A stretch of 64,000 bases of DNA from Cryptomeria japonica (lineage: Eukaryota > Streptophyta > Pinopsida > Cupressales > Cupressaceae): contig NC_081408.1 in assembly GCF_030272615.1 (NCBI RefSeq), forward strand, positions 341,211,793 to 341,275,792, given 5' to 3'. Numbering within the stretch: the first letter of the stretch is position 1; each line of letters starts with the position of its first letter. Positions 33,728 to 43,174 of the stretch are shown in pieces. The notes beneath the pieces are model-generated. The model was not told where the DNA came from, made no database searches, and worked only from the letters and a program-made list of their open reading frames with translations. The translations under genes and the position numbers were made by a program.

Positions 33728-33773
33728 GGGGGTCCCCATCTATGATGGGGTGATATGTGAAACGGTCACAACA
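33728..33773 (-). mobile_element. LTR edge of TGTTGTGA family
   Basis: On the minus strand TGTTGTGACCGTTTCACA, then CATCATAGATGGGGACCCCC. It is the same edge block as at 14289, 27094 and 52055, with diverged sequence beyond. It suggests an LTR running leftward from 33773 that contains the TTCATTTGCA repeat and the Penelope-like fragment. Confidence 0.5.
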
Positions 33774-35174
33774 GTCCCCACATCCACTCATTCTGATACT
33801 CCATGGTACTATGCTTATAATACAAATACCACTCACAACCAATCAGTTTCAAAACAGAAGGTACCACCTAAAAATAGGGCCTGCCAATTTTAGGCATCGT
33901 ATCAAACTTAAATAAAAAAATTGAAATCTCGTCAAAGTTTCAAACACAAATCTGGCATGTACTTCTTGTCCTAAATTGTAAACATTTATAAAAACAAAAA
34001 ATGTATAGAAGAATTTTGGATTACCATTTTATTTTTTCCTTTTGTAGAATTTAATGAATTTAAAAAAGTAGCAAAAAGACAATATAATACTATTGAACTA
34101 AAGATAAAGTATCCTTACTTTAAATTCATTTTTCTATTATACCACCTCTTAGGGCAAATCCATAATGGATTCACCTAATTCAGTGGGTTGGTATTCTAAA
34201 TATTTGTGATGCTTGAAGTAAAGTAATGTATCTTCTTGTTCCTTGAAGAAGAAACAACCAATCCTAGATTTTGTGCATTATGGCTGTTGTTATTTGCCCA
34301 TCAGACCCAAACTGTGTGCATGCATGTGCGCAAGTGGACAGGTTGTTGAGCAACCTACATTTTATCATGTGCTATATGGCTGGATAAGTAATGTTCCTTA
34401 CCTCTTGAACATTGTAAATATCCACCTACCACTGCTGCAGATAGCATCTTCTGTCTTCAATACAGTATACTCTTATATTAATCCTTGAAGACTTCACATA
34501 AGATACCTTTTGATCCATTACATAGCACAACCCTAGTCTGCATAATCTCGAGATGGTATTTAAAATGACCAATAAAGAATATGATAAAAATGAGCACACA
34601 TTAGTTTAATATGTTATAACATATTATCGTGTCCAATAGGCATATTTCAACACAGACTTTTTCATTCTGGAATCTCATTCTTATAATAAGAAATCAAGAT
34701 AGCTCCTACAATTAAAAATTTATTTCTATTTATATTTTCAACAGATGATATCAAGTTAACTATATAAACAAAACCAAAGGAAACGTTTGCTTCAGAATTT
34801 CATAGCTTCTACCCACAACAAATGCTAAAATGAAGTTCAATTGTAAAGAAACAACATAAGGTTTAGTTATACACCTGAGGCTTCCTATTTTTGAGTGCGC
34901 ATAACAACAAAATGTATGAATAGTACCAATGCCATAGATTATGCACTTTAAATTAATGCAAATGAAAGAAAAAACTTCTGTAAGACTCCAAGAGGAACAA
35001 CAAATAAGATGCATCTTGCCACTAGTGGTAATGTACACTAGCTCTCAAGCAATTTGGTAATAACACCAAGAGATACTGTTTTCTAACTAGATGTCATATG
35101 CATGCATTATCTTTTTCTCTTTTATCCATCAGCTGATAAATTATGCAAACAGTTTAACAACACACAAATCTTAC
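33774..35174. other. Probable intron or flank of glucosylceramidase gene; no exon seen
   Basis: AT-rich unique-looking sequence directly downstream (minus strand) of the exon at 35175-35236. The ORFs at 34243-34488 and 34760-35038 match nothing recognised. No further glucosylceramidase exon was found. Confidence 0.4.
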
Positions 35175-35236
35175 CTGTCCAAATTGTCCCTCCAGCAACT
35201 AAGAAGTAAAGTTCATTGAACAGCGTAAACTTGTAC
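35175..35236 (-). CDS. GBA2: GBA2-type glucosylceramidase, exon ([13 protein letters not shown] block)
   Basis: A 62-bp exon on the minus strand flanked by AG at its start (35237-35238) and GTAAG after its end (35170-35174). It encodes [20 protein letters not shown], a conserved block of non-lysosomal glucosylceramidases (GH116), which release glucose from glucosylceramide on the cytosolic side of membranes. It enters in phase 2: the TG of the exon ending at 62786 plus its first G makes the tryptophan codon of LPEW. It ends one base into the next codon. The catalytic residues lie further toward the C-terminus and are not in the window. Next exon not found. Confidence 0.85.
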
Positions 35237-35901
35237 CTGTAGTTGAATAGCAAAATTAGACTGACCAAATTTCATACATTTAAGAAAAAAAATTATTATG
35301 TTTTGAGAAATAAAATGAAAGCATGAGGTATTAAGATCATTAAAATGGATACAAATTGGTCAATTATCACCATTAAACCTGAAAAGGGCTTTAGAAGAAT
35401 TAGACCATTCAACTCTTTAGTCCTTTTTTATTGATAAAACAGCCAATTATATTGAAGGAATTTTAAAAAATTCAAATTTCCCACCCTATTGATAAACATT
35501 GATCAGCTTGAAAGAATGAAATAGAATCAATCATTAAAGGATCTTTCTCCCTCTTCCTCCCTCACACTTTTATTTATGAGGTTCTCATCTAACTATCATT
35601 TACATCTATATTAATATATTATTCATCACTAATGCCTTTGTCGTCAATAGTTCCAAATGTTTTGGGAGGATGTGTAGGCCAAAAATCAAGAGGTGGTAAC
35701 AACCCATCCCAATCCATAGGGTCCAAAAATACCCTAATGTGACACAAGAAAATATCAAGGCCTACTCAACAATATCTATGTAAACAGAATATTTGACTCT
35801 TCTTAGTTTGTAATTGAATTTGTCACGAAAATCCTTTAAGTCCACACCTAATTATTAAACTATACAAACTAACATGGCTATTAAAGGAAAACCAATCATT
35901 A

Positions 35902-35967
35902 ATTAGCATGATACTTCTGGATTCAGCTGTGTTAGCTTTGATTTACATCCAGGAGTATCATGCTAAT
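35902..35967. repeat. Inverted repeat, 21-bp arms, 24-bp loop
   Basis: ATTAGCATGATACTTCTGGAT at 35902-35922 is complementary to 35947-35967 at 20 of 21 positions. It could be a small foldback element or a hairpin RNA source. Confidence 0.75.
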
Positions 35968-37290
35968 ATGGAATTTGGAAACCTAATGACCTTAATCAAT
36001 AAAAATTGGTTTTCAACTATCTCATGAACTCGGCTAGAATTCATCTTTTTTAATTAAATATGAAGGCAAAGGTATAAAACATTTTTTGTCATAACCCTTG
36101 GCAGAAGAGTGTTTTAATGCCTCATTTCCCAGGTGGATCGATATTCAGTTTGGTGAAAAATCTCTTTTTAGGCCCCAAAGTGGCAGGCTGGCCGGAAATT
36201 TGATGCATTAAAATCATAATTGTTATAGCTCCTGTCTAAATTTTAGCGTTGCACAAGGTTTTTATAATTCGAGATGAACCTATGTTTATGATGTCAAGAA
36301 TAAACAACTTTCCGGTGCCAAGTTATTTGTAATTGGAAGCCCTTTCTAACCTAGTATGTGGGGTTTATGAGCTAGGAATGTATTCTTAAGAGTGGATTGC
36401 ATTATCTAATACATGAAGACATTTGAGGGTCTAAATTTTGCAGGGCAGAACCATGTGACATAGGCTCATCTAAATTGTGACATGCTCTTCCATTGTTGTT
36501 ATTAGCCTTGAACTGACTCTATTCCTGTAGGATTAGGCATTGATCTCTAATGGTTGTAGCTAACACAACACGTCAAATATGCAAAGGATGCAAAGGCTTA
36601 AATTCTTGACAGTTTATCACCCCTTCGCCAATTGATATGAAGACAAATTAGGTCATGTAATTTGTTTGTTCACAATGCTAGAAAAGCCACAAAGGTTCAT
36701 GCCTACACCTGCCACATGTAAAATCATTTGCTTGTATATCCTTTGAATGTGTTAATTATCCACACTTTTAGGGTCTGTAGCTACAAAGTAGTATGAAAAC
36801 AAACACAATCTGACTTAGTGACAAAAAATTGGGTTTACGTATTCTATCAGTTGGACTTAGTTTTGCCTTGTAGAAATGTCTATTAGAGGATTTTATTATT
36901 TTTAAGACCCTCGTTAGGATTACTCTCCCAAGTCTTGTGGAGCTTGAAGTGCAAAAGGAAGGATCTAATCTTGTTTCATTGGCTTCTTGTCCTTTGTCAA
37001 TCATTGGGTTGGTCATTTTTCCTAAATCAACTTAATCCCTCAATCTAGGTGTTGCGTCATTCATCCCTTTGAGCTGATGGTAACAAGAACAAGAACCAAC
37101 ATGGAGTTAAACATAATATAAGCAATGGAGGATTTGGTTTAAAACATGAATCTAAAGAAATTTGTAATGTCTTTGACAAAAAAAATTCATTCTCAATAAG
37201 TTAAACAAGAACCTAGTTTGGACATGAATATGGGGGAGGAGACAATGTATTCAGCACCACCTCACCCCTTCACATATAATTACAAAAGCT

Positions 37291-37558
37291 ACATGTGAGA
37301 CTCAGCAGAAAATCAGTTCTCACAGAAGCTGGACAAGAAGCTAGTTAGACATGAATAGGAGAGAGTGGATGATAATTTAGGCATCAACACTTATCCCTCC
37401 ACCTATATTTCAAAAGCTACATGTGAGACTACATGTGAGACTCAGCAGAAAAGCAGTTCTCACAGAAGCTGGACAAGAAGCTAGTTAGACATGAATAGGA
37501 GAGAGTGGATGATAATTTAGGCATCAACACTCATCCCTCCACCTATATTTCAAAAGTT
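37291..37558. repeat. 140-bp tandem duplication
   Basis: Unit 37291-37430 is repeated at 37431-37558 with very few changes. A more diverged third copy lies upstream at about 37200-37290. Confidence 0.85.
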
Positions 37559-38581
37559 GTACGTAAGGCTCATCAAGCAAGAGCCAAAGTCATGAAATTC
37601 AGATGGATAAAAGCTATGGGGCTATGAAGGAGATTGCTCGTGGTGAGAGGTCTCTATTAATTTAATCTCCTAGAGACTCTCATCATTGATAAAAACAACC
37701 TACATAATGTGGATTTGTTCCCAAATATTGAGCTGTTGCGCTCAAAAATGAGTGCCCTCGTCAATGTTTTAGCAATGTTTTATCTAAAAGGCATGCAACA
37801 ATTAATCGTGCTATGCCTCTCAAAAGAGAGAGTGATGATTACTTTTGATCATCCCCCTGAATCTCATGAATTTGTCATTGCTTTCTGCAACACTGAAATT
37901 ATCAGCTTCTTCCGGTCTTGGAATATCCCAAAGGAAGATCTTTCCTTGTAATGCTAGCTCCACTCTTGACAAAAACGTCAAGCAATGCATTTCATCGTGT
38001 TCATCAGTGTTATGAAATCTAAATTTTCTTGGCAATGCAAACTCGGACAAACTTCGCAGGTGAATTTGTGCATTCAAAGTCCACCAAAGTTGAAAGATAT
38101 CAACTTGTTAATATTCCTAATTACGTGAATGATGAATCTGTTGTCCATCCATTGAGAAATCCTTCTTTTTTATTTTATTTTTATTTTTTGAAATTTTTAC
38201 TTTTTTTATTTTTTTCAACTTTTCTACTTTTTTTTGGATAAGAGAGATCTAGCAAACCTTGAATGTAACTTGAAATTTCGTACTAGTTCCAACCTACGAT
38301 TGATATGAACGTGAACTACGTCTCTTCCTTTTGCAATTCCGGTTGATGATCCAATGTTCACCTTCCTTGTGCAAATTTTGTTGGCGACTGCTTCAAAATA
38401 TAACTTGATAAGCTCCGGTGTCAACGATTCATGTATTCATTCAAGTGCTCATTCATTGTCAGGCCCTCCTAGCACCAATTTTGTTGAGCACAGCATAGGG
38501 TAGAGAAAAACTTGAGATAACTTCCATAAATATGAATTGATAGGATCTGGATTTCCGTCATTCAGGCATTCGTGATGATCT

Positions 38582-38600
38582 GCCCTCCTAGCGCCAATTA
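38582..38600 (-). other. Primer-binding-site-like sequence after a minus-strand LTR
   Basis: On the minus strand the LTR end CACATCAACA (ending at 38601) is followed by TAATTGGCGCTAGGAGGGC. A second copy, AAATTGGTGCTAGGAGGGCC after CTCAACA, lies at 38463-38481. TGGCGC is a common start for retroelement primer sites. Confidence 0.5.
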
Positions 38601-39386
38601 TGTTGATGTGTTTTTTATGACACCATGCAACACAGAATAAATACTAAGTACTCTATCCTCTCTTGAACAAAGACCTCTCAGATGCTAAACTATGAGATCA
38701 AACGAGAGGACTCCGATGTTCCAATAGTCAAGTCTTGACTTTATATTGTGGATAGACTCAGTGATATATAATGTCATATTGCTAGAATCACAAGGGGCCT
38801 TATGATTATACTTGAAGTTTGTTGGAACTTGAGATCTAATTGACTTGAAAAAAAGATAAAAAGGATAAGGTTTTAGAAAGTCTGCGCTACTAAGATCAAT
38901 GATGACGATAGATGTTACTTAGATAGACAAACTCTCTCAAACCAAGGTTTGCTTCACCATGATAACTTGATGCAATCTTCTAAAGAAATGGAAGATTTTC
39001 ATACTGCGCATACATCACCCAAATACCCAATGTTGGCGCGACTTGAACAAGTATCCACAATCGAACATAGCATAATAACAAGGTTCAGGCTAACTTTGCA
39101 CTATGATTTACAATCAGCAAACCACAAAAAGTATGAACCAAGGAATTCATCACAATATCTTCATAAGTATCCACCATGATCAATGAACTCTAATTAACTT
39201 TGAGAAGTAACAAGAAACCATGCAAATGTAGAAACAACACAAAGATACACCATAACTTCAATGAAATCAAGTATTTATTTCCAAAAGTCTTGGCAACAAT
39301 TTCTTCTTTCCTCCTCCTACTCTACTCTTAACTACTAACTATTGTCTATTGATCAAATATTCACGTTTACAATGAGAAGATTGAGC

Positions 39387-39394
39387 CTTATATA
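39387..39394 (-). promoter_or_regulatory. TATA box of the minus-strand LTR
   Basis: TATATAAGG on the minus strand, about 0.8 kb before the LTR end at 38601. Confidence 0.45.
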
Positions 39395-39663
39395 GAAAGC
39401 TCATTACATTTCAATGGCTGAGATTGATTCTCAAATCAATGGCCAAGATCACATGATAAAACACTCATTAGGGTTTGCTACAACAAACTCTGCTTTGGCC
39501 AATGAAATAATTACAATGAATTGGACACATGTCCATCTTGATTTCTAACCAATGAGTTGAGGTTAGGTACATAAAACAATATTTGATAAATTGTCATGTG
39601 TCACTTGCTCCATCCCTGAATGTGTCAGGGGCAGTGAATTTGGGCGTCCTAATGTGGCACAAA

Positions 39664-39727
39664 CTGATAGGTTGGATAATGACTAGGACGTCACCTCAAC
39701 TTGTTCCTTGTAGATTATTGTGATGAT
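39664..39727. repeat. 64-bp flank duplication, left copy
   Basis: CTGATAGGTTGGATAATGAC...GTGATGAT, directly before the 5' LTR of retrotransposon 2. It matches 49352-49415 except for one base (CTCAAC against CTCAGC). Confidence 0.9.
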
Positions 39728-40006
39728 TGTTGTCGGGTAATTAAGCAATAAGACATTTAATGTAATTAGAGTTAATGACGGCAGTTAACCCGCCGATTGT
39801 CGACAGTTGACACCGGGTAACTAACAGGTCACCTTTATATATTAGCGAGTCCTTGGTCATGGGGACAGAGTTAGTATGGTCATTGTCATTGTATTGATAT
39901 TATTATGAATCAATGAAGACCTGAGTTTCTTTATATTCTGTCATGATGTATTTTGTCATGTCTATTATTTTTGCAATGCATTGAATTACACTTTATTGGC
40001 AAAACA
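39728..40006 (+). repeat. 5' LTR of retrotransposon 2
   Basis: 279 bp, TGTTGTCGGG...GGCAAAACA, with a TTTATATATTA promoter element at 39833-39843. Confidence 0.93.
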
Positions 40007-40008
40007 TT

Positions 40009-40021
40009 TGGCGTCGTTGCC
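40009..40021 (+). other. Primer-binding site of retrotransposon 2
   Basis: TGGCGTCGTTGCC, tRNA-Asp-like, two bases after the LTR. Confidence 0.75.
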
Positions 40022-40062
40022 TAGACAGACTCGGGCAAAGGAGCGGAAGGCGTACGGACGTG

Positions 40063-40431
40063 ATGGGCCTACCCACGAGCGAGATTAACCCTAAGGCGGA
40101 CGACACACGAACAGAGCTCTACGATGGAGAAGATACTACAACAAGGGAATTTTCAATCCTGCTTCAGGTGGCCATCGAAACCTACGTCCGAAGAGAGGCC
40201 ACGGAGGCGGAAGTTCCAACAAGTGTCGTGTGGACCGCACTGGAAGTTAGCCCTACGGTGAATCAGTTGATGAACCACCTCCCCCGATTGCTCGCACAGG
40301 CTTCACTCGCACAGCGGGCTCGCCTGGAGGAAATTGCTTGCGAAGAACGATGCCAACAGATCCTCCTACAGTATGAAGAAAACAACCGTCATTGGGAAGC
40401 GCAACAAGATGGCATGCGATGGGACACTTGA
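40063..40431 (+). CDS. Leader ORF of retrotransposon 2 (122 aa)
   Basis: Starts MGLPTSEINP at the ATG at 40063, 40 bp after the primer site, and ends DGMRWDT. Rich in E, Q and A with probable helices (LLAQASLAQRARLEEIACEE). Element 1 keeps the start and the end of this ORF but lacks the middle (2883-2978). It lies upstream of gag and in another frame, separated by about 150 bp. No known domain was recognised. It could be an accessory protein or a translated leader. Confidence 0.5.
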   Translation: MGLPTSEINPKADDTRTELYDGEDTTTREFSILLQVAIETYVRREATEAEVPTSVVWTALEVSPTVNQLMNHLPRLLAQASLAQRARLEEIACEERCQQILLQYEENNRHWEAQQDGMRWDT

Positions 40432-40579
40432 ACCTTGAGCCGTACGGCGCGGAATAAAGAACACTCATTGTAATAATTATGTCATATTGTTGACATAGAC
40501 TTGTATCCCACAGGATGAACGAATAAAAGTGTTCTACTTTTTATATGTCGTTGTTATATATAAAGCCGTACGGGAATTA

Positions 40580-43174
40580 ATGCCCAATACATTGAATAAA
40601 GACAAAAATAAGCAAGAGTATACAGATGAACGTGCAGTAGCCCGACGTGCCTTGATCCTTGAACAGCAAGCAGAAAGGCAACAAAGGTATAAGCGAAGGG
40701 AGGAGGAACGCTCCGAAGGGGACGGTGAGGCCGACGGCCACCCACGGAGTCGGGAGGAGTTACTTGCGGAAACCCGCCACAAGATAGAGTGTACTAAAAC
40801 TCAGTTGAGGGACTTGAGGGACTTGTCACGCACACCAGAGGCTAGGGAAACTCCACGGAGTGGGGAGGAGGCAAGGGAGGGAGAAGACACCGGGGCTGCC
40901 AGGAGTGTCGGAGGGACACAGGGGCACGACGGTCAAGCACCCCTTACAGGATCTAACCCATCCGGAGTAGGACAGCAGCGACCAGTAGTAAAAAGACAAG
41001 GCATGGCGCAAAAACAAAAACTTCCAAAGTTCCATGGGGACGGGAAAGAAGACCCTGTCCGCGACTGTCGCACTTGTGAAACAATTTGGGGAGCGAATGG
41101 TGTTACCGATCAGGACGAGTGGGTAACACAGTTTCCCGCAACCCTAAGGGGCGTGGCCATCGACTGGTTCTCCGATACGGAGAAGGCTAAAATTAGCACA
41201 TGGCCTGACTTGAAGAAGGAATTTCAAGCGGAGTTTTGTCTCCTAAGAGACGATAATGAGATCGTAGCCGAAATTTACAGCACGAAACAAAGGAAGAACG
41301 AGACGGTTCGAACCTATAGCCGGCGGCTCAAAGAGCTGTTAGGAAAAATGGGGAACCAGCCCACACACGGACTAAAAAAACAGTGGTTCGTGGAAGGTCT
41401 GAAGACGTCTCTTAGACGGAAAATGAAGATCGTACCTCCCTCTTCATATATCGATGCCTATAATAGGGCAATGGATTTAGAAAGCGAGCAGAAGACATCC
41501 AAGAAAAAGAAAAATAAATCCTCGTCAGACAACGATTCCTCTTCTAACAAAAGCAGTAGCAGTGATGACGAGTCTAATCGGAAGGTACGGGCTCTCCAGA
41601 AAGATATGGAGCGAATGATGAGAGAGATGAAAGCGACCAAAGGAAGCACAATCAAAGCCAACGAAGGGGATTTATGGTGCACAAACTGCCGCAGCGACGG
41701 ACACACCAAGGGGTCTTGTCCGAAGAAAGCATTTTGTGATATTTGTCAGATTGTCGAACACCTTACCAAGGACTGTCCGTACAATATGAGGACCCATAAC
41801 CAACAGGTTCTCTTTACGGAACCGTCTGCGCCAGCCGACACGTCCCAGCCTGCAATCAACAACGCATCGTCTGGCGGCTATCAGAACAATAAGCGAGGAG
41901 GAAGAGGCAATAATAATAATACTAATAATAGAAGCCGAATCCAATACGACACTAAAGGGCGGCCGATGATACAATGTCGGGCTTGCAACCAATGGGGGCA
42001 TTTTGCCAGGGACTGTACAGCGGAGGAAGTGCCACAAAAACTTTGCAAGTGGTGCGGTCTGGGGGACCATGACGATGGCAACTGTCCGAAATCTGGAGTG
42101 AATTTGTTGAATGTAGAAACGGAGGATGTGCTCGCCATAACAAGATCCAAGACGAAAGCAACCACTTACCCAGATCCTCGTACGGAAAAACGAAAAGCAC
42201 TGGAAGCACGAGCGGAACTGGAGAAGGAGATGTCGACGAACAAGGACGCACATGGGCTTGCAGGTACTTCTCGCTCTGAAGCAGAAACAAATATTATAAA
42301 CCAACTGCTACAGGTCGAGATACCCGTCAAAATGAAGGATCTCCTGGAAAGTATGCCACACTTGCGGACGACACTTCTGCAATCCGTACTGATAACCCCA
42401 GTCGGCCGACCAACACATGGAAGGGAAAACCTTGGCGAGACGGCAGCAAACCCATTAGCCCTGACGATCAACAATGGTAGACACCCAGCAGTGGTGGAAA
42501 TGGGTATACTGGGCACCATCTTGACCAACACCATTGTCGACGACGGGTCGGGAGTAAATGTCTTGCCAGAGGAAACATGGAAAAAATTGGGCAAACCTAC
42601 TCTCTGGCCATCCACCTTTAATTTATTGGGAGCAGACCAACATGGCATCAAGCCGCTTGGCACACTCATGGCGCAACCAGTAACGATCAGAACACAGTCG
42701 TTCGTCTTGAACTTTGTGGTCATCCCATTGAAGAAGAAGGGGTATGATGCCATCCTTGGCAGAGGCTGGCTGGTGGCGGCAAAAGCAAACCACAATTGGA
42801 AAAAGAACACCTTGTCCATGGAAAAGGCCGGCAGAAGATATATCATTGACCTCAAAACCCAACTGGTCAGTGAAGAGTTGGCATCAGAGTCAAAGTCCGA
42901 TGGGGACGACGGTACAAACGAAGGGAAGGATGGCAGGGAACCAAATGACGAAGGCATCTTAGGAATTCAAGCCTGTTCTAAGGACAAGATGGATTCTTTG
43001 AGAGGGCTCTTCCATTGGCAAATGGAAGACTATGAATTATTGTACAGGTGCAATGTGTTGGAGATCGAAGAAGAACCTGACGAGAACGAGTTCCCACCAG
43101 AGTACGGACAATACAAGGGGATGCCCCTGTGGATGACGCACCAGCGCACCAGTTCGACAAGAGTAAACCCATAA
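40580..43174 (+). CDS. gag-protease of retrotransposon 2 (864 aa)
   Basis: Open frame from the ATG at 40580 (MPNTLNKDKNK), the position conserved in element 1. The capsid core is at about residues 150-280 (DEWVTQFPATLRGVAIDWF; RTYSRRLKELLGKMG). An acidic/serine linker precedes four CCHC zinc knuckles near residues 366, 386, 464 and 488: CTNCRSDGHTKGSC, CDICQIVEHLTKDC, CRACNQWGHFARDC, CKWCGLGDHDDGNC. A QNNKRGGRGNNNN linker lies between the pairs. The aspartic protease is at about residue 650 (IVDDGSGVNVL) with AILGRGWL near 723. It packages element RNA and processes the polyprotein. The end after about 43120 is out of frame relative to pol, judging by a better match in the +1 frame (DDAPAHQFDKSKP). 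Confidence 0.9.
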   Translation: MPNTLNKDKNKQEYTDERAVARRALILEQQAERQQRYKRREEERSEGDGEADGHPRSREELLAETRHKIECTKTQLRDLRDLSRTPEARETPRSGEEAREGEDTGAARSVGGTQGHDGQAPLTGSNPSGVGQQRPVVKRQGMAQKQKLPKFHGDGKEDPVRDCRTCETIWGANGVTDQDEWVTQFPATLRGVAIDWFSDTEKAKISTWPDLKKEFQAEFCLLRDDNEIVAEIYSTKQRKNETVRTYSRRLKELLGKMGNQPTHGLKKQWFVEGLKTSLRRKMKIVPPSSYIDAYNRAMDLESEQKTSKKKKNKSSSDNDSSSNKSSSSDDESNRKVRALQKDMERMMREMKATKGSTIKANEGDLWCTNCRSDGHTKGSCPKKAFCDICQIVEHLTKDCPYNMRTHNQQVLFTEPSAPADTSQPAINNASSGGYQNNKRGGRGNNNNTNNRSRIQYDTKGRPMIQCRACNQWGHFARDCTAEEVPQKLCKWCGLGDHDDGNCPKSGVNLLNVETEDVLAITRSKTKATTYPDPRTEKRKALEARAELEKEMSTNKDAHGLAGTSRSEAETNIINQLLQVEIPVKMKDLLESMPHLRTTLLQSVLITPVGRPTHGRENLGETAANPLALTINNGRHPAVVEMGILGTILTNTIVDDGSGVNVLPEETWKKLGKPTLWPSTFNLLGADQHGIKPLGTLMAQPVTIRTQSFVLNFVVIPLKKKGYDAILGRGWLVAAKANHNWKKNTLSMEKAGRRYIIDLKTQLVSEELASESKSDGDDGTNEGKDGREPNDEGILGIQACSKDKMDSLRGLFHWQMEDYELLYRCNVLEIEEEPDENEFPPEYGQYKGMPLWMTHQRTSSTRVNP

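Larger units (their letters stand above)
35237..38462. other. Intron sequence with short repeats; no gene
   Basis: Left end of the 27.5-kb intron. Holds a 21-bp-arm hairpin (35902-35967) and a 140-bp tandem duplication (37291-37558). The ORFs at 36768-37016, 37709-37951 and 37820-38077 lie on conflicting strands. The minus ORFs 38424-38224 and 38077-37820 might be decayed internal sequence of the element whose primer site is at 38582-38600, but no domain was recognised. Confidence 0.5.

Noticed and set aside
34243-34488. Next glucosylceramidase exon
   Set aside because: Plus-strand ORF without family blocks, and no minus-strand segment with the expected protein was found.
42166-42957. 263-aa minus-strand ORF
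   Set aside because: Antisense shadow of the protease region of retrotransposon 2.
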